Shown: positions 8,245 through 18,082, counted from the stretch's first letter. The stretch: DNA of 64,000 bases from Actinomycetospora straminea (GCF_028737255.1 NZ_JAQZAN010000003.1:248001-312000), one strand, 5' to 3'. Translations and numbers: made by a program. The notes: a model not told the origin generated them from the sequence alone.

Positions 8245-8258
8245 TAAGCTCACCAGTA
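8245..8258 (+). promoter_or_regulatory. -10 box and predicted start of transcription before the MFS gene
   Basis: TAAGCT (8245-8250) is a good -10. Transcription starting 7-8 nt later would begin at or next to ATG 8258, the first codon of a tiny uORF. Confidence 0.4.
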
Positions 8259-8284
8259 TGGCGTGGTGTGGCGGACCCCGGTGA
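8258..8284 (+). CDS. Putative leaderless 8-codon uORF (MAWCGGPR) coupled to the MFS gene
   Basis: ATG 8258 lies where transcription from TAAGCT should begin. The frame reads eight codons and stops with TGA at 8282-8284. That stop overlaps the GTG start (8281) of the MFS gene in the GTGA arrangement typical of translational coupling. The peptide contains one Trp and one Cys codon. The MFS gene has no SD of its own, which fits coupling. It could also be a chance frame in a 5' UTR. Confidence 0.35.
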   Translation: MAWCGGPR

Positions 8285-9591
8285 GCGAGGTCGACAGCCA
8301 CACCGACGGGACGCGCGGCAGCGTCTTCGCCGCCCTGCGCGTGCGCAACTACCGCCTCTTCGCCTCCGGGCAGGTCGTGTCGCTCGTCGGCACGTGGATG
8401 CAGCGCGTCGCCCAGGACTGGCTCGTCCTCGAGCTCTCCGGCGGCAGCCCGGTGGCGCTCGGCGTCGCCGCGGCCCTGCAGTTCGGCCCCACCCTGCTCC
8501 TGAGCCTGTGGGGCGGCGCGATCGCCGACCGCTACGACAAGCGCCGCCTGCTCATGGGCCTGCAGGTCGCCATGGGCCTCTGCGCGCTCGTGCTCGGGCT
8601 GCTCGACGTCACCGGGCTGGTGACCCTCGCCCAGGTCTACGTCTTGTGCGTGCTGCTCGGCTGCTTCTCCGCGCTCGACGGCCCGGTGCGCCAGTCGTTC
8701 GCCGGCGAGATGGTCGGCTCCGGCGCGCTGGCCAACGCCGTCGCGCTGAACTCGATGACGTTCAACACCGCGCGCGTGCTGGGCCCGGCGGTCGGCGGCC
8801 TGCTCATCGCGGGGGTCGGCACGGGCTGGGTGTTCCTCGTCAACGCGGTCACGTTCGCCGCGGTCCTCGCCGGGCTCGCCCGCATGCGCGCGGCGGACAT
8901 GTTCGCCTACGCGCGCGCCCCGCGGGAACCCGGGGCCATCCGTGCGGGGCTGCGCGAGGTCCGGCGCCACCCCGACGTCGTGCTGCTGCTCGTGCTCGTC
9001 TTCTTCGTCTCGACCCTCGGCATCAACTTCTTCGTGACGCTCGCGATCGTCGCCCGCAACGTCTTCGGGCGCGGCGCCGAGTCCTACGGCCTCCTGACCT
9101 CGGCGCTCGCCGTCGGCTGCCTGCTGGGCGCGCTCACCGCGGCGCGGCGCGTCGGGCGCCCGCGCCTGCGCACGGTCGTCGCGGCCGCGGTGGTGTTCGG
9201 CCTCTGCGAGGTCGCCGCCGGCCTCATGCCCAGCTACGCGCTGGTCGCGCTGCTGCTCGTGCCCACCGGCGCCGCGCAGCTGCTGTTCACCAGCGCGGCC
9301 AACGCGGCCGTGCAGCTCGGGGTCGACGAGTCGGTGCGCGGGCGGGTCATGGGCCTGTGGATGGTCGTGCTGCTCGGGGGCACGCCCGTCGGCGGGCCGG
9401 CGCTCGGCTGGCTGGCCGAGGAGCTCGGCGGGCGCGCGCCGCTGGTGCTCGGCGGCGCGGCGTCCGTGGTCGCCGCGGTGGTCGTCGCGGGGGTGTGGCT
9501 GGTGCTGCAGCGCCGTCGCCGGCGTCGGGACGCCCGTCAGGCCGGCGGCCACTCGTGCACGGGCACGTTGGCCTCCATGCCCTCGAGGTAG
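8281..9591 (+). CDS. MFS transporter, EntS/enterobactin-exporter-like (DHA3 type)
   Basis: 436 aa, about 12 membrane helices. FAALRVRNYRLFASGQVVSLVGTWMQRVAQDWLV at the N terminus and GGAIADRYDKRRLL in loop 2-3 are hallmarks of the MFS_3 family, generally drug or siderophore exporters. GTG 8281 is preferred because it overlaps the stop of the small upstream frame; GTG 8263 is possible. The last 18 codons run through the 3' end of the convergent GCS2 gene (55-nt overlap), and that hydrophilic tail (GGHSCTGTLASMPSR) looks accidental. Substrate unknown. Confidence 0.85.
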   Translation: MSEVDSHTDGTRGSVFAALRVRNYRLFASGQVVSLVGTWMQRVAQDWLVLELSGGSPVALGVAAALQFGPTLLLSLWGGAIADRYDKRRLLMGLQVAMGLCALVLGLLDVTGLVTLAQVYVLCVLLGCFSALDGPVRQSFAGEMVGSGALANAVALNSMTFNTARVLGPAVGGLLIAGVGTGWVFLVNAVTFAAVLAGLARMRAADMFAYARAPREPGAIRAGLREVRRHPDVVLLLVLVFFVSTLGINFFVTLAIVARNVFGRGAESYGLLTSALAVGCLLGALTAARRVGRPRLRTVVAAAVVFGLCEVAAGLMPSYALVALLLVPTGAAQLLFTSAANAAVQLGVDESVRGRVMGLWMVVLLGGTPVGGPALGWLAEELGGRAPLVLGGAASVVAAVVVAGVWLVLQRRRRRRDARQAGGHSCTGTLASMPSR

Positions 9592-11051
9592 GCGCGCATC
9601 ATCTCGAGGATCGCGTTGCCCCGGTCCAGCCCGCGGCGCTCGGCGTCGGCGACGGCCCGCACCTGCCACGTCGCGCCCGTGCACCGGCGCACGCAGCGCT
9701 GCTCGATCACCGACAGGTAGCGGTCGGCGGCCTCGCCGTCGACGCCCCACGCGGCCAGCCCCTCCCGGGCCAGCGGCAGCATCCGGCGCAGCACGAGCTC
9801 GTCGGCGCGCACCGTGCCGATGCCCGGCCAGTACAGGGCGGCCTCGATGCCGTGCCGCGCGCCGGCGGTGAAGTTGGCCTCGGCGGCGTCGAACGACATC
9901 AGCTGCCACGGCGGGCGGTCGGACTCGGCGAGGGCCCGGATGAGCCCGTAGAAGAACATCGCGTTGGCCACCGCGTCGACGGCCGTGGGGCCGGCGGGCA
10001 GCACGCGGTTCTCCAGGCGCAGGTGCGCGATCCCGTCGGCGACGTCGTAGACCGGCCGGTTCCAGCGCCACACCGTGCCGTTGTGCAGCCGCAGCTCCTG
10101 CAGGCTCGGCGGGCGGCCCGCGTCGAGCTCGGCGAACGGGTCCTCGTCCTCGGCCAGGGGCAGCAGCGCGCCGAAGTAGCGGACGTTCTCCTCGAACAGG
10201 TCGTACGCCGAGTGCGCCCACCGGTCGCCGAACCACACCCGCGGCCGCACACCCTGGTTGCGCAGCTCGACGGGCCGGGTGTCGACGGCCTGGGTGAACA
10301 GCGGGATGCGGGTCTCGGCCCAGAGCCGGCGCCCGAGCAGGAACGGCGAGTTGGCCGCGAGCGCGACCTGCAGCCCGGCGATCGCCTGCGCGGCGTTCCA
10401 GTAGGCGGGGAAGAGCTCCGGGGTGAGCTGGAGGTGCAGCTGCAGCGACGTGCAGGCCGCCTCGGGGGCGATCGAGTCGACGTCGAGGACCAGGTGCTCG
10501 GCGGGTGCACCGTCGTTCGGGCCGTGGCGCGGGGCCGGCGGCTCGGTGATGTCGAGGCGGAACGGCTCGCCGCGCGCGGTCAGCATCTGCCGGTTGAGCA
10601 GGGCGTAGCGCGGGTCCTCGGTGAGCTGGTCGGACGCGAGGTGCTCGGCGGCGAGGGTGGGCAGGATGCCGATGGTCACCGCGCGGGCGCCCAGGTCGCG
10701 GGCACAGTCGCCGGCGTTGGTCGTCGCGTCGAGCATGTCCTGCTCGAGGTCGCGCGCGGTCGCGCCGGGCAGCATCCGCGGCGGCAGGTTGATCTCCAGG
10801 TTCCAGCGCCCGAGCTCCGAGGTCAGGACGTCGGACGCCGACCGGTCGAGCACCGCGTGGTTGAGCATCGCCGGGCGCATGTCCTCGTCGACCAGGGCGA
10901 GCTCGATCTCCACGCCGGTGCTCGGCTCGGCGGCGGCGAAGCGGCCCTCGGTGACCATCGTCCCGAACGCCTCGAGGCAGCGGTGGATGCGATGGCGGTA
11001 GCGGGCCTGGTCCGAGGCGGTGAAGAGGGTGGCGGTGAGGTGCTGGCCCAT
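9537..11051 (-). CDS. Glutamate-cysteine ligase family protein (GCS2 type)
   Basis: 504 aa. It belongs to the carboxylate-amine ligases related to gamma-glutamylcysteine synthetase: GVEIELALVDED (metal-binding glutamates), RWNLEINLPPR, a histidine-rich strand SLQLHLQLTP, NSPFLLGRRLWAETRIPLF, WRWNRPVYD and HLRLENRVLP. This roughly 500-aa actinobacterial subfamily is distinct from EgtA and from YbdK, and its product is not established; these bacteria use mycothiol, not glutathione. The ATG start at 11051 has no neighbouring thiol genes. The 3' end overlaps the convergent MFS gene. Confidence 0.75.
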   Translation of the reverse strand: MGQHLTATLFTASDQARYRHRIHRCLEAFGTMVTEGRFAAAEPSTGVEIELALVDEDMRPAMLNHAVLDRSASDVLTSELGRWNLEINLPPRMLPGATARDLEQDMLDATTNAGDCARDLGARAVTIGILPTLAAEHLASDQLTEDPRYALLNRQMLTARGEPFRLDITEPPAPRHGPNDGAPAEHLVLDVDSIAPEAACTSLQLHLQLTPELFPAYWNAAQAIAGLQVALAANSPFLLGRRLWAETRIPLFTQAVDTRPVELRNQGVRPRVWFGDRWAHSAYDLFEENVRYFGALLPLAEDEDPFAELDAGRPPSLQELRLHNGTVWRWNRPVYDVADGIAHLRLENRVLPAGPTAVDAVANAMFFYGLIRALAESDRPPWQLMSFDAAEANFTAGARHGIEAALYWPGIGTVRADELVLRRMLPLAREGLAAWGVDGEAADRYLSVIEQRCVRRCTGATWQVRAVADAERRGLDRGNAILEMMRAYLEGMEANVPVHEWPPA

Positions 11052-11296
11052 TGCCCGCCCGGCTCCCGTCCACGATCCGAAAACGACCGTCGGGGCGCTC
11101 CCGCCGCGACCTGCCCGGCGGCCACCCCGACTACCTCACGCGAACCCCGACGAGCGGCCACGCTGACACAGCCCGCGGAGACACGCCAGCCGTCGCCACC
11201 GTCCGACGGCGGAAAGCGTCCGTTCAGCGTAGGACACCGATCGGTTCGACCGCTGGTCGCCCCACGGTGACCTCCGACCCGTTCGCGACCGGGGCG

Positions 11297-11845
11297 TCAG
11301 CCGCTTCGTCCGAAGTCCTCCGGCGAGATGTTGTCGAGGAACGCGCGGAAGCGGTCGACCTCGTCCTCGTCGCTGCTCGACCCCCCGCCGCCCGACGACG
11401 ACTCCTCGCCCTCGTCGTCCTCGACCACCACGCCGGCGTCGTCGAGGACGCCCTCGGTGGCGTGGATCGGCACGTCCGCGTGCAGGGCGATGGCGATCGA
11501 GTCGCTGGGCCGCGCGGAGACCCGCAGGCCGCGGTCGAACACCAGGTCGGCGTAGAACGTGCCGGCGCGGACCTCGGTGATCTCGATGCGCTCGAGGCGC
11601 CGGCCCAGGGCGGAGACGACGTCGGCGATCAGCACGTGGGTCAGCGGCCGCTCGGGCAGCCGGCCCTGCTGCTCGAGGGCGATCGCCTCGGCCTCGGCCA
11701 GCCCGATCCAGATCTGCAGGCAGCGCTTGCCGTCGGTCTCCTGCAGCAGGACGACGGGGTGCCGGCTCTCGCCCGAGCCCGACGAGCCGCCCGACGGCGT
11801 CGCGTCGTCCACGGCCAGTACACCGACCACCCGCATCTCGCTCAC
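11297..11845 (-). CDS. Bifunctional nuclease-domain protein (BFN/DUF151)
   Basis: 182 aa. The DUF151 core is clear: MRVVGVLAVDD, HPVVLLQETDGKRCLQIWIG, AEAIALEQQG, RPLTHVLIADVVSALG, IEITEVRAGTFYADLVFD and the serine-aspartate motif VSARPSDSIAIALHADVPI. The C terminus is an acidic Ser/Gly linker ending in RFRAFLDNISPEDF, the usual actinobacterial tail (Rv1829-like). The cellular role is unsettled. GTG 11845 is chosen for the SD GGGAGG (minus strand, 11854-11859), 8 nt away. Divergent from the methyltransferase gene. Confidence 0.85.
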   Translation of the reverse strand: MSEMRVVGVLAVDDATPSGGSSGSGESRHPVVLLQETDGKRCLQIWIGLAEAEAIALEQQGRLPERPLTHVLIADVVSALGRRLERIEITEVRAGTFYADLVFDRGLRVSARPSDSIAIALHADVPIHATEGVLDDAGVVVEDDEGEESSSGGGGSSSDEDEVDRFRAFLDNISPEDFGRSG

Positions 11846-12021
11846 GGCCCCAGCCTCCCACGTCCCCGGGCCCTTCCGGGGTGTTCGGTTCCGCTCGTCT
11901 CCGGCGCCCGGCGGGGCGGCGTGCTCCGGGGTGCCCCGACCGGCGGCCGCCACACACGGCTCGGCACGTCCCCGGGTCGGCGGGCGCGGAGCCGTCCGTG
12001 GCGGTCTGGAACGATACGCAC

Positions 12022-12846
12022 GTGGCGCGTGTGGTGGAGATCGACGACGCGGCGGACCCGCGCCTCGCCGACTTCCGCGACCTCGCCCGCGCCGACCGCC
12101 GCCCCGACCGCCCGGGCGGCCGCGGCCTCGTGCTGGCCGAGGGCACCGTGGTCGTGCGGCGCCTGCTCGCCTCGCCCTACCCGCCGCGGGCCCTGCTCGG
12201 GGTCGGCCGGCGGATCGAGGACCTCGCGCCGGACCTCGCCGGGGTCGACGTCCCCGCCTACGTGACCGACGCCGACACCATGGCGCACGTGGTCGGCTTC
12301 CACCTCAACCGGGGGGTGCTCGCCAGCGCCGACCGCGCGCCGGCGCCCGACCTCGCGGGCCTCCTCGCGCGCGCCCGGCGGGTGGCCGTGCTCGAGGGCG
12401 TCAACGACCACGAGAACCTCGGCGCCCTGTTCCGCAACGCCGCGGCGCTCGGGGTGGACGCGGTGCTGGTGGGCCCGGGGTGCGCCGACCCGCTCTACCG
12501 GCGCAGCGTGCGCGTCTCGATGGGCCACGTGCTGCGCGTACCGTTCGTGCCCTGCGAGCTCGACGAGGCCGTGACGGCGCTGCGCGAGGCGGGCTTCGTC
12601 CTCGGGGCCCTGACGCCGGCGGGCGACCCCGGGGCGCTGGCCGGGCTCGCCGACCGCGAGCGGGTGGCCCTCCTGCTCGGCGCCGAGGGACCGGGGCTCT
12701 CCGCCGCGGCGCTCGCCGCCGCCGACGTCCGGGTGCGCATCCCCATGGCCGGCGACGTCGACTCGCTCAACGTGGCCACCGCCGCCGCCGTCGCCTTCCA
12801 CGCCACCGCGGGCGTGCTCGTCCCGGGCGGGCGGGCGACGCCGTGA
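12022..12846 (+). CDS. TrmH/SpoU-family 2'-O-methyltransferase (rRNA/tRNA), Rv0881-like
   Basis: 274 aa. N-terminal SpoU substrate-binding part (GLVLAEGTVVVRRLL), then the SPOUT knot: VLEGVNDHENLGALFRNAAALGVDAVLV (motif 1), LLLGAEGPGLS (motif 2) and IPMAGDVDSLNVATAAAVAFH (motif 3). These motifs bind S-adenosylmethionine and the ribose 2'-OH. The exact nucleotide target is unknown. GTG 12022 is chosen because AACGAT (12010-12015) stands 6 nt upstream as a -10, giving a leaderless start; the longer frame from 11881 is arginine/proline-rich and unlikely. Its stop overlaps the next gene by 4 nt. Confidence 0.87.
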   Translation: MARVVEIDDAADPRLADFRDLARADRRPDRPGGRGLVLAEGTVVVRRLLASPYPPRALLGVGRRIEDLAPDLAGVDVPAYVTDADTMAHVVGFHLNRGVLASADRAPAPDLAGLLARARRVAVLEGVNDHENLGALFRNAAALGVDAVLVGPGCADPLYRRSVRVSMGHVLRVPFVPCELDEAVTALREAGFVLGALTPAGDPGALAGLADRERVALLLGAEGPGLSAAALAAADVRVRIPMAGDVDSLNVATAAAVAFHATAGVLVPGGRATP

Positions 12847-13520
12847 GGGTCGTGGAGGTGGCCGCCGTGCGGGGCCGGGCGCTGGTCGCCGGGGTGCCGC
12901 TCGGGGAGCCGGAGGCCGACGGCGGGCCGGGGCGGACCTGGGGGCTGCCGCCGGACCTGGTCGACGCGCTGCAGGAGTGGGCGCGGATCGCGGCGGCGGT
13001 GCCGGCCGGGATGGCCGCCGACCCCACCGCCGACACCGTGAGCCGCCGGGGCCGCCAGCTGGCGGCGCGGCTCTCGGTGGAGCTCGCCGCGCCGGTCGAC
13101 TACCGGGACCCGATCACCGGCCACCGCGTCGCCCTGCGCGCCGTCACCCGCACCCCGCACCCGCCGCCGGTCCCGCCGCTGCCCCGCAACGGCCACGCCA
13201 CGGGGCCGGCGCCGCACCCCGTCGTCGAGGGCGGCGAGCCGTCCGCGGTCACGGCCGCCGCCGAGCCGACGCCGTGGGGGGTGGGCCTGACCCTCGCCGT
13301 CCTCGTGGCCGGCGTGGTCCTGCTGGCGAACCTGGCGCTGGCCGCACCCCTGATCACCGGGCTCGGGCCGCTCGGGCTGCTCGTCGACGCGGCCGTGGTC
13401 GCGGGTCTCGTGCCGGCGCTCTGGCTCAACCGGCACGTGCCGACCTGGCGCTGGGCGGTGTACGGCACGTTCGCCGGCACCGGGATCGCCCTGGTCTTCC
13501 TGGCCGTCGCGGCCTTCTGA
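12843..13520 (+). CDS. DUF2537 membrane protein
   Basis: 225 aa. The N-terminal half is cytosolic (about 130 aa, Pro-rich toward its end). Three hydrophobic segments follow: VGLTLAVLVAGVVLLANLAL, LGLLVDAAVVAGLVPALWL and WAVYGTFAGTGIALVFLAVAAF. GTG 12843 overlaps the methyltransferase stop, so the two are co-translated. In M. tuberculosis the same position next to sepH is held by Rv0882, a DUF2537 protein, so the assignment rests on context plus topology. Function unknown; proximity to sepH and serC is conserved but does not prove a division role. Confidence 0.75.
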   Translation: MRVVEVAAVRGRALVAGVPLGEPEADGGPGRTWGLPPDLVDALQEWARIAAAVPAGMAADPTADTVSRRGRQLAARLSVELAAPVDYRDPITGHRVALRAVTRTPHPPPVPPLPRNGHATGPAPHPVVEGGEPSAVTAAAEPTPWGVGLTLAVLVAGVVLLANLALAAPLITGLGPLGLLVDAAVVAGLVPALWLNRHVPTWRWAVYGTFAGTGIALVFLAVAAF

Positions 13521-13557
13521 GGACCAGCCGGGTCAGCTCCGGGTCAGCGCGCGCCGG

Positions 13558-14667
13558 TCAGCTCCGCGGCGAGCGCGTCCCCAGCAGCACGTCCTCCCAC
13601 GACGGGACGATCGGGTGCGTGCGCCGCCCGCGCCGCCCCGTCTCGACGGGCGCGTCGGGCTCGCCCGTGGTCGCGGCGGGCCGGCCGGGGCGGGGCACCG
13701 GGACCTGGTCGTCGGTGACGGCGGTGGACTCGGCGGTGGTCTCGGCGGTGGCCGCCGGAACGCTCGGGCCCGTCGGGGCCGTCGGGTGCGTCGGGGCTGT
13801 CGCCGCCGAGCCCCGGGTGGGACGCCCGCCGCGTCGGGCCGCGCCGCGCTCACCCCGGCGAGAGGCACCGCCGTGACCCGTGCCGTGGCCCGTGCCGTGG
13901 CCCGTGCCGTGGCCGGAGGCGGTGCGCCGCGCCGGCGCCGTGTCGCCCCCGACGGCGAGGGCCGGGGTCTCCTCGAGCGCCTCGTCGTGCTCCTGCGCGG
14001 CCTCGACGCGCGGGGCCTCGGACGCGGGCTCCGGCGGGGCCGCCGGCACCGGCGCGTCGACGCGGCGCGGGCCGCCGACCGGGTCGTGGCCGAGGAGCTC
14101 GCGGGCCGGGTCGTCGCGCGGGTCGACGGTGCCGCCGTGGCTGCCGGGGCGGAAGGCCCAGCGGGCGAGGTTGTCCGAGCGGCCCGTCTGCCACGCCAGC
14201 GTGACGATCCACTGCGCGTCCTCGCCCTTGCGGGCGTCCCAGCGCGCGTCGTCGAGCTCCTGGCCGCGCGCGACGAACGTGGCGGCGACGATCTCGCCGA
14301 GCGTGCGCCCGTCGGTGCGCGTGGGGTCGGACGGCAGCAGCGGGTGGGCGCGCCGGGCGATCTCGGCGACGCGGGCGCGCTCGAGCAGCACCGGGTAGGC
14401 GAACCGCTCGACGTGCGCGGTGCTCACGCCCGAGGCCGCGGCGACGTCGTCGACCGACTCGCCGGCCCGCACGCGCGCCTGGATGTCGCGGGGACGCAGC
14501 GGGCTCGAGACCTCGATCTCCATCTGCCCGAGGCGTCGCACGTCGCCCCGGGCCGCGGCCCGCAGGCGCTCGTCGCCGGAGACCGCGAACCGCTCGTGGC
14601 GGATCGGGTCCTCGAGGATCACGGTCTCGTGGTCGTCACCCAGGCCGACGACGCGCAGCTGACGCAT
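13558..14667 (-). CDS. sepH: Septation protein SepH
   Basis: 369 aa. The N-terminal DUF3071 region (residues 1 to about 165) is well conserved: MRQLRVVGLGDDHETVILED, LRPRDIQARVRAGESVDDVAAASGVS (helix-turn-helix-like), ERFAYPVLLER and QWIVTLAWQTGRSDNLARW..RPGSHGGTV. A long disordered, Ala/Pro/Thr-rich middle follows, and the ending RRTHPIVPSWEDVLLGTR is the usual C-terminal motif. In Streptomyces and mycobacteria SepH binds FtsZ and promotes its assembly at the septum. ATG 14667. A 12-nt tandem repeat gives three GHGT units in the linker. Converges with DUF2537, as in M. tuberculosis. Confidence 0.93.
   Translation of the reverse strand: MRQLRVVGLGDDHETVILEDPIRHERFAVSGDERLRAAARGDVRRLGQMEIEVSSPLRPRDIQARVRAGESVDDVAAASGVSTAHVERFAYPVLLERARVAEIARRAHPLLPSDPTRTDGRTLGEIVAATFVARGQELDDARWDARKGEDAQWIVTLAWQTGRSDNLARWAFRPGSHGGTVDPRDDPARELLGHDPVGGPRRVDAPVPAAPPEPASEAPRVEAAQEHDEALEETPALAVGGDTAPARRTASGHGTGHGTGHGTGHGGASRRGERGAARRGGRPTRGSAATAPTHPTAPTGPSVPAATAETTAESTAVTDDQVPVPRPGRPAATTGEPDAPVETGRRGRRTHPIVPSWEDVLLGTRSPRS
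13877..13912 (-). repeat. Three exact 12-nt tandem repeats in sepH (Gly-His-Gly-Thr)
   Basis: CCCGTGCCGTGG occurs three times without mismatch. On the minus strand it encodes repeated GHGT in the disordered linker of SepH. Length variation would stay in frame. Confidence 0.9.
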
Positions 14668-14777
14668 CAGGCCTCCCCGTCGGCTCGCGGCCCGGGCCCC
14701 GTCTGTCGGGTGGGGCCTCGTGGCTCGCGGACCGACGCTAGGCGACGGATCTGCACGGACGAGGGAGGCGCGCCGCG

Positions 14778-14813
14778 CCCGTGTCCCGCCTGTCTGTGGA
14801 CGGGAGACACGGG
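14778..14813 (-). terminator. Hairpin between serC and sepH
   Basis: CCCGTGTC (14778-14785) pairs with GACACGGG (14806-14813) across a 20-nt loop. It follows the serC stop (14862, minus strand) by about 50 nt and precedes sepH. The long loop makes termination moderate. Confidence 0.4.
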
Positions 14814-14861
14814 CGGGGCGCGTGTGACAGATGTGCTACCTCGATCGGACCAGTGCGCTGG

Positions 14862-16088
<1,227 letters not shown>

Positions 16089-16113
16089 TCAGGAAAGCCC
16101 CCACGATCACCGC

Positions 16114-17241
16114 TCAGGCGCTGCGCGCCACCGCCTCGACCGGCCGGGCACCCGGCCCGATGTACTGCGCCGACGGCCGCACGAGCCGCCCGGTGCGCCG
16201 CTGCTCGAGCACGTGCGCCGCCCAGCCCGCGGTGCGCGCGCAGGTGAACATCGCCGGCATCATCGCCGCCGGCACGCCCGCGAGGTCGAGCACCACCGCC
16301 GCCCAGAACTCGACGTTCGTCTCGATCGCCCGGTCCGGCCGGCGCTCGCGCAGCTCGGTGAGCGCCGCGGTCTCGAGCGCGGCGGCCGCCTCGTAGCGGG
16401 GCGCGCCCAGCTCGCGGGCGGTCCGGCGCAGCACGCGGGCGCGGGGGTCCTCGGCGCGGTAGACGCGGTGGCCGAAGCCCATGAGCCGCTCGGACCGGTC
16501 GAGGATGCCGTGCACGACGCCGGCGGCGTCCCCGGTGCGCTCGACCTCGGCGATCATCGGCAGCACCCGGGCCGGCGCGCCGCCGTGCAGCGGGCCGGAC
16601 ATGGCCCCGACCGCGGCGGACAGCGCGGCGGCGGCGTCCGCGCCGGTCGAGGCGACGACGCGCGCGGTGAACGTCGAGGCGTTGAGTCCGTGCTCGGCGG
16701 CGGACACCCAGTAGGCGTCGAGCGCCCGCACGTGCGTCGGGTCCGCCTCGCCGTGCCAGCGGGTCAGGAAGCGCTCGACGGGGTCCTCGGTGGTCAGCGC
16801 GCTCTCGGGCACCGGCGCGGCCTCGGCGCCCCGCGCCGAGCGGGCGACCAGGGCCAGCGCGGCCGCGGCGCAGCGGGCGAGGTCGTCGCGGGCGCGCTCC
16901 GGGGTGGCGTCGAGCAGCGGCGGCAGCGACCACCGCGCCCCGAGCAGCGCGAGCCCGGCCTGCGCGTCGACCCGCACGTCGCCGGCGAAGAGCGGCTCGA
17001 GCCCGGGCTCCTCGCGCGGCAGGGGACGGCCGAGGTCGCCGTCGACGAGCAGCCCGAAGACGTCGCCGAAGCCCACGGCGCCGACCAGGTCGTCGATGTC
17101 CACCCCGCGGTAGCGCAGGGCGCCGCCGTCGCGGTCCGGCTCGGCGATCTCGGTGCGGAACGCCACCACGCCCTCGAGGCCCGGCGAGTACCCGGGCGGG
17201 GGCGGCACGGCGGGTGACGGCACAGCAGCAGCAGCGCTCAC
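16114..17241 (-). CDS. citA: Citrate synthase 2 (CitA-type)
   Basis: 375 aa, shorter than the gltA product at 23068. Condenses acetyl-CoA with oxaloacetate. Catalytic motifs: AAEHGLNASTF (first histidine), GAMSGPLHGGAPARV, and LMGFGHRVYR (second histidine). At the usual catalytic aspartate the sequence is ETNVEFWAAVVLDLAGVP, with Glu where type II enzymes have Asp; I recall the same residue in actinobacterial CitA proteins, so it may be a family trait. Order sepH-serC-citA is as in M. tuberculosis. ATG 17241; the start region has GGAGGG upstream. The 187-nt gap to pdxH holds divergent promoters. Confidence 0.85.
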   Translation of the reverse strand: MSAAAAVPSPAVPPPPGYSPGLEGVVAFRTEIAEPDRDGGALRYRGVDIDDLVGAVGFGDVFGLLVDGDLGRPLPREEPGLEPLFAGDVRVDAQAGLALLGARWSLPPLLDATPERARDDLARCAAAALALVARSARGAEAAPVPESALTTEDPVERFLTRWHGEADPTHVRALDAYWVSAAEHGLNASTFTARVVASTGADAAAALSAAVGAMSGPLHGGAPARVLPMIAEVERTGDAAGVVHGILDRSERLMGFGHRVYRAEDPRARVLRRTARELGAPRYEAAAALETAALTELRERRPDRAIETNVEFWAAVVLDLAGVPAAMMPAMFTCARTAGWAAHVLEQRRTGRLVRPSAQYIGPGARPVEAVARSA

Positions 17242-17428
17242 GGGGGTCCCTCCTCGCGTCGGCGACGCGGGGACCAGGGGCCCCGCTGCCCAGCAGCACC
17301 GTGCGTCGCGGCCTGCCCGGCGGGCAACGGAGCGTGCGCCGGACGGCTTGTGTCACTGCTCACGTGGTGTGCACGGCCGCGTCGCCTACGGTGCGGCGGG
17401 ACGGACACGGACACCGCGAGGAGGTCGG

Positions 17429-18082
17429 GTGACGGCACGGAGCACGGGCCTGCCGGGGATGCGCGAGGACTACCGGGCCGCGACGCTCGACGCCGAGGAC
17501 CTCGCCGCGACCTGGCACGAGCAGCTGCACGCCTGGATCGCCGCCGCGCGGGACGCGGGCCTGCCCGACGCCAACGCGATGGTCCTGGCCACCGGCGACG
17601 ACGAGCACCGCGTCACCACCCGCACCGTGCTCGCCAAGGACGTCGACCCCGCCGGGGTCACGTTCTTCACCAACTACACCTCGGAGAAGAGCCACCAGCT
17701 GCGCCAGACGCGCCAGGCGTCGGCGACCTTCCCGTGGCTCGCCCTGCAGCGCCAGGCCACCGTCATCGGCACCGTCGAGCTGCTCTCGCGCGAGGAGACC
17801 GCCGAGTACTGGCGCACCCGCCCGCGCGGCTCGCAGCTCGGGGCGTGGGCGTCGCCGCAGTCGGCCGTCATCCGCGACCGGGCCGCCCTCGAGGAGCTCC
17901 TCGCCACCGTCACCGAGCGGTTCGCCGACGACGAGGAGGTGCCGCCCCCGCCGCACTGGGGCGGCTGGCGGCTCGTGCCCACCCACGTCGAGTTCTGGCA
18001 GGGCCGCGCCGACCGCCTCCACGACCGTCTGCGCTTCCGTCGCACCGACGGCGGGTGGGTGGTCGAGCGCCTCGCGCCGTGA
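17429..18082 (+). CDS. pdxH: Pyridoxamine/pyridoxine 5'-phosphate oxidase
   Basis: 217 aa. FMN enzyme that oxidises PNP or PMP to pyridoxal 5'-phosphate. Motifs: MREDYRAATLDAEDL, PDANAMVLATGDDEHRVTTRTVLAKDVD, FFTNYTSEKSHQL (FMN phosphate), ATFPWLALQRQATVIGTVELL, WRTRPRGSQLGAWASPQS, PPHWGGWRLVPTHVEFWQG and the C-terminal DRLRFRR. GTG 17429 follows GAGGAGG by only 4 nt; ATG 17459 is an alternative. The cofactor product is needed by serC nearby. The next MFS gene starts 18 nt on. Confidence 0.92.
   Translation: MTARSTGLPGMREDYRAATLDAEDLAATWHEQLHAWIAAARDAGLPDANAMVLATGDDEHRVTTRTVLAKDVDPAGVTFFTNYTSEKSHQLRQTRQASATFPWLALQRQATVIGTVELLSREETAEYWRTRPRGSQLGAWASPQSAVIRDRAALEELLATVTERFADDEEVPPPPHWGGWRLVPTHVEFWQGRADRLHDRLRFRRTDGGWVVERLAP

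Noticed and set aside
8239-8257. IdeR iron box before the MFS gene (TTAGGTAAGCTCACC)
   Set aside because: The GGT...ACC core is 12 nt instead of the 13 nt of real iron boxes and only 11 of 19 positions match; the segment is better explained by the -10 TAAGCT.
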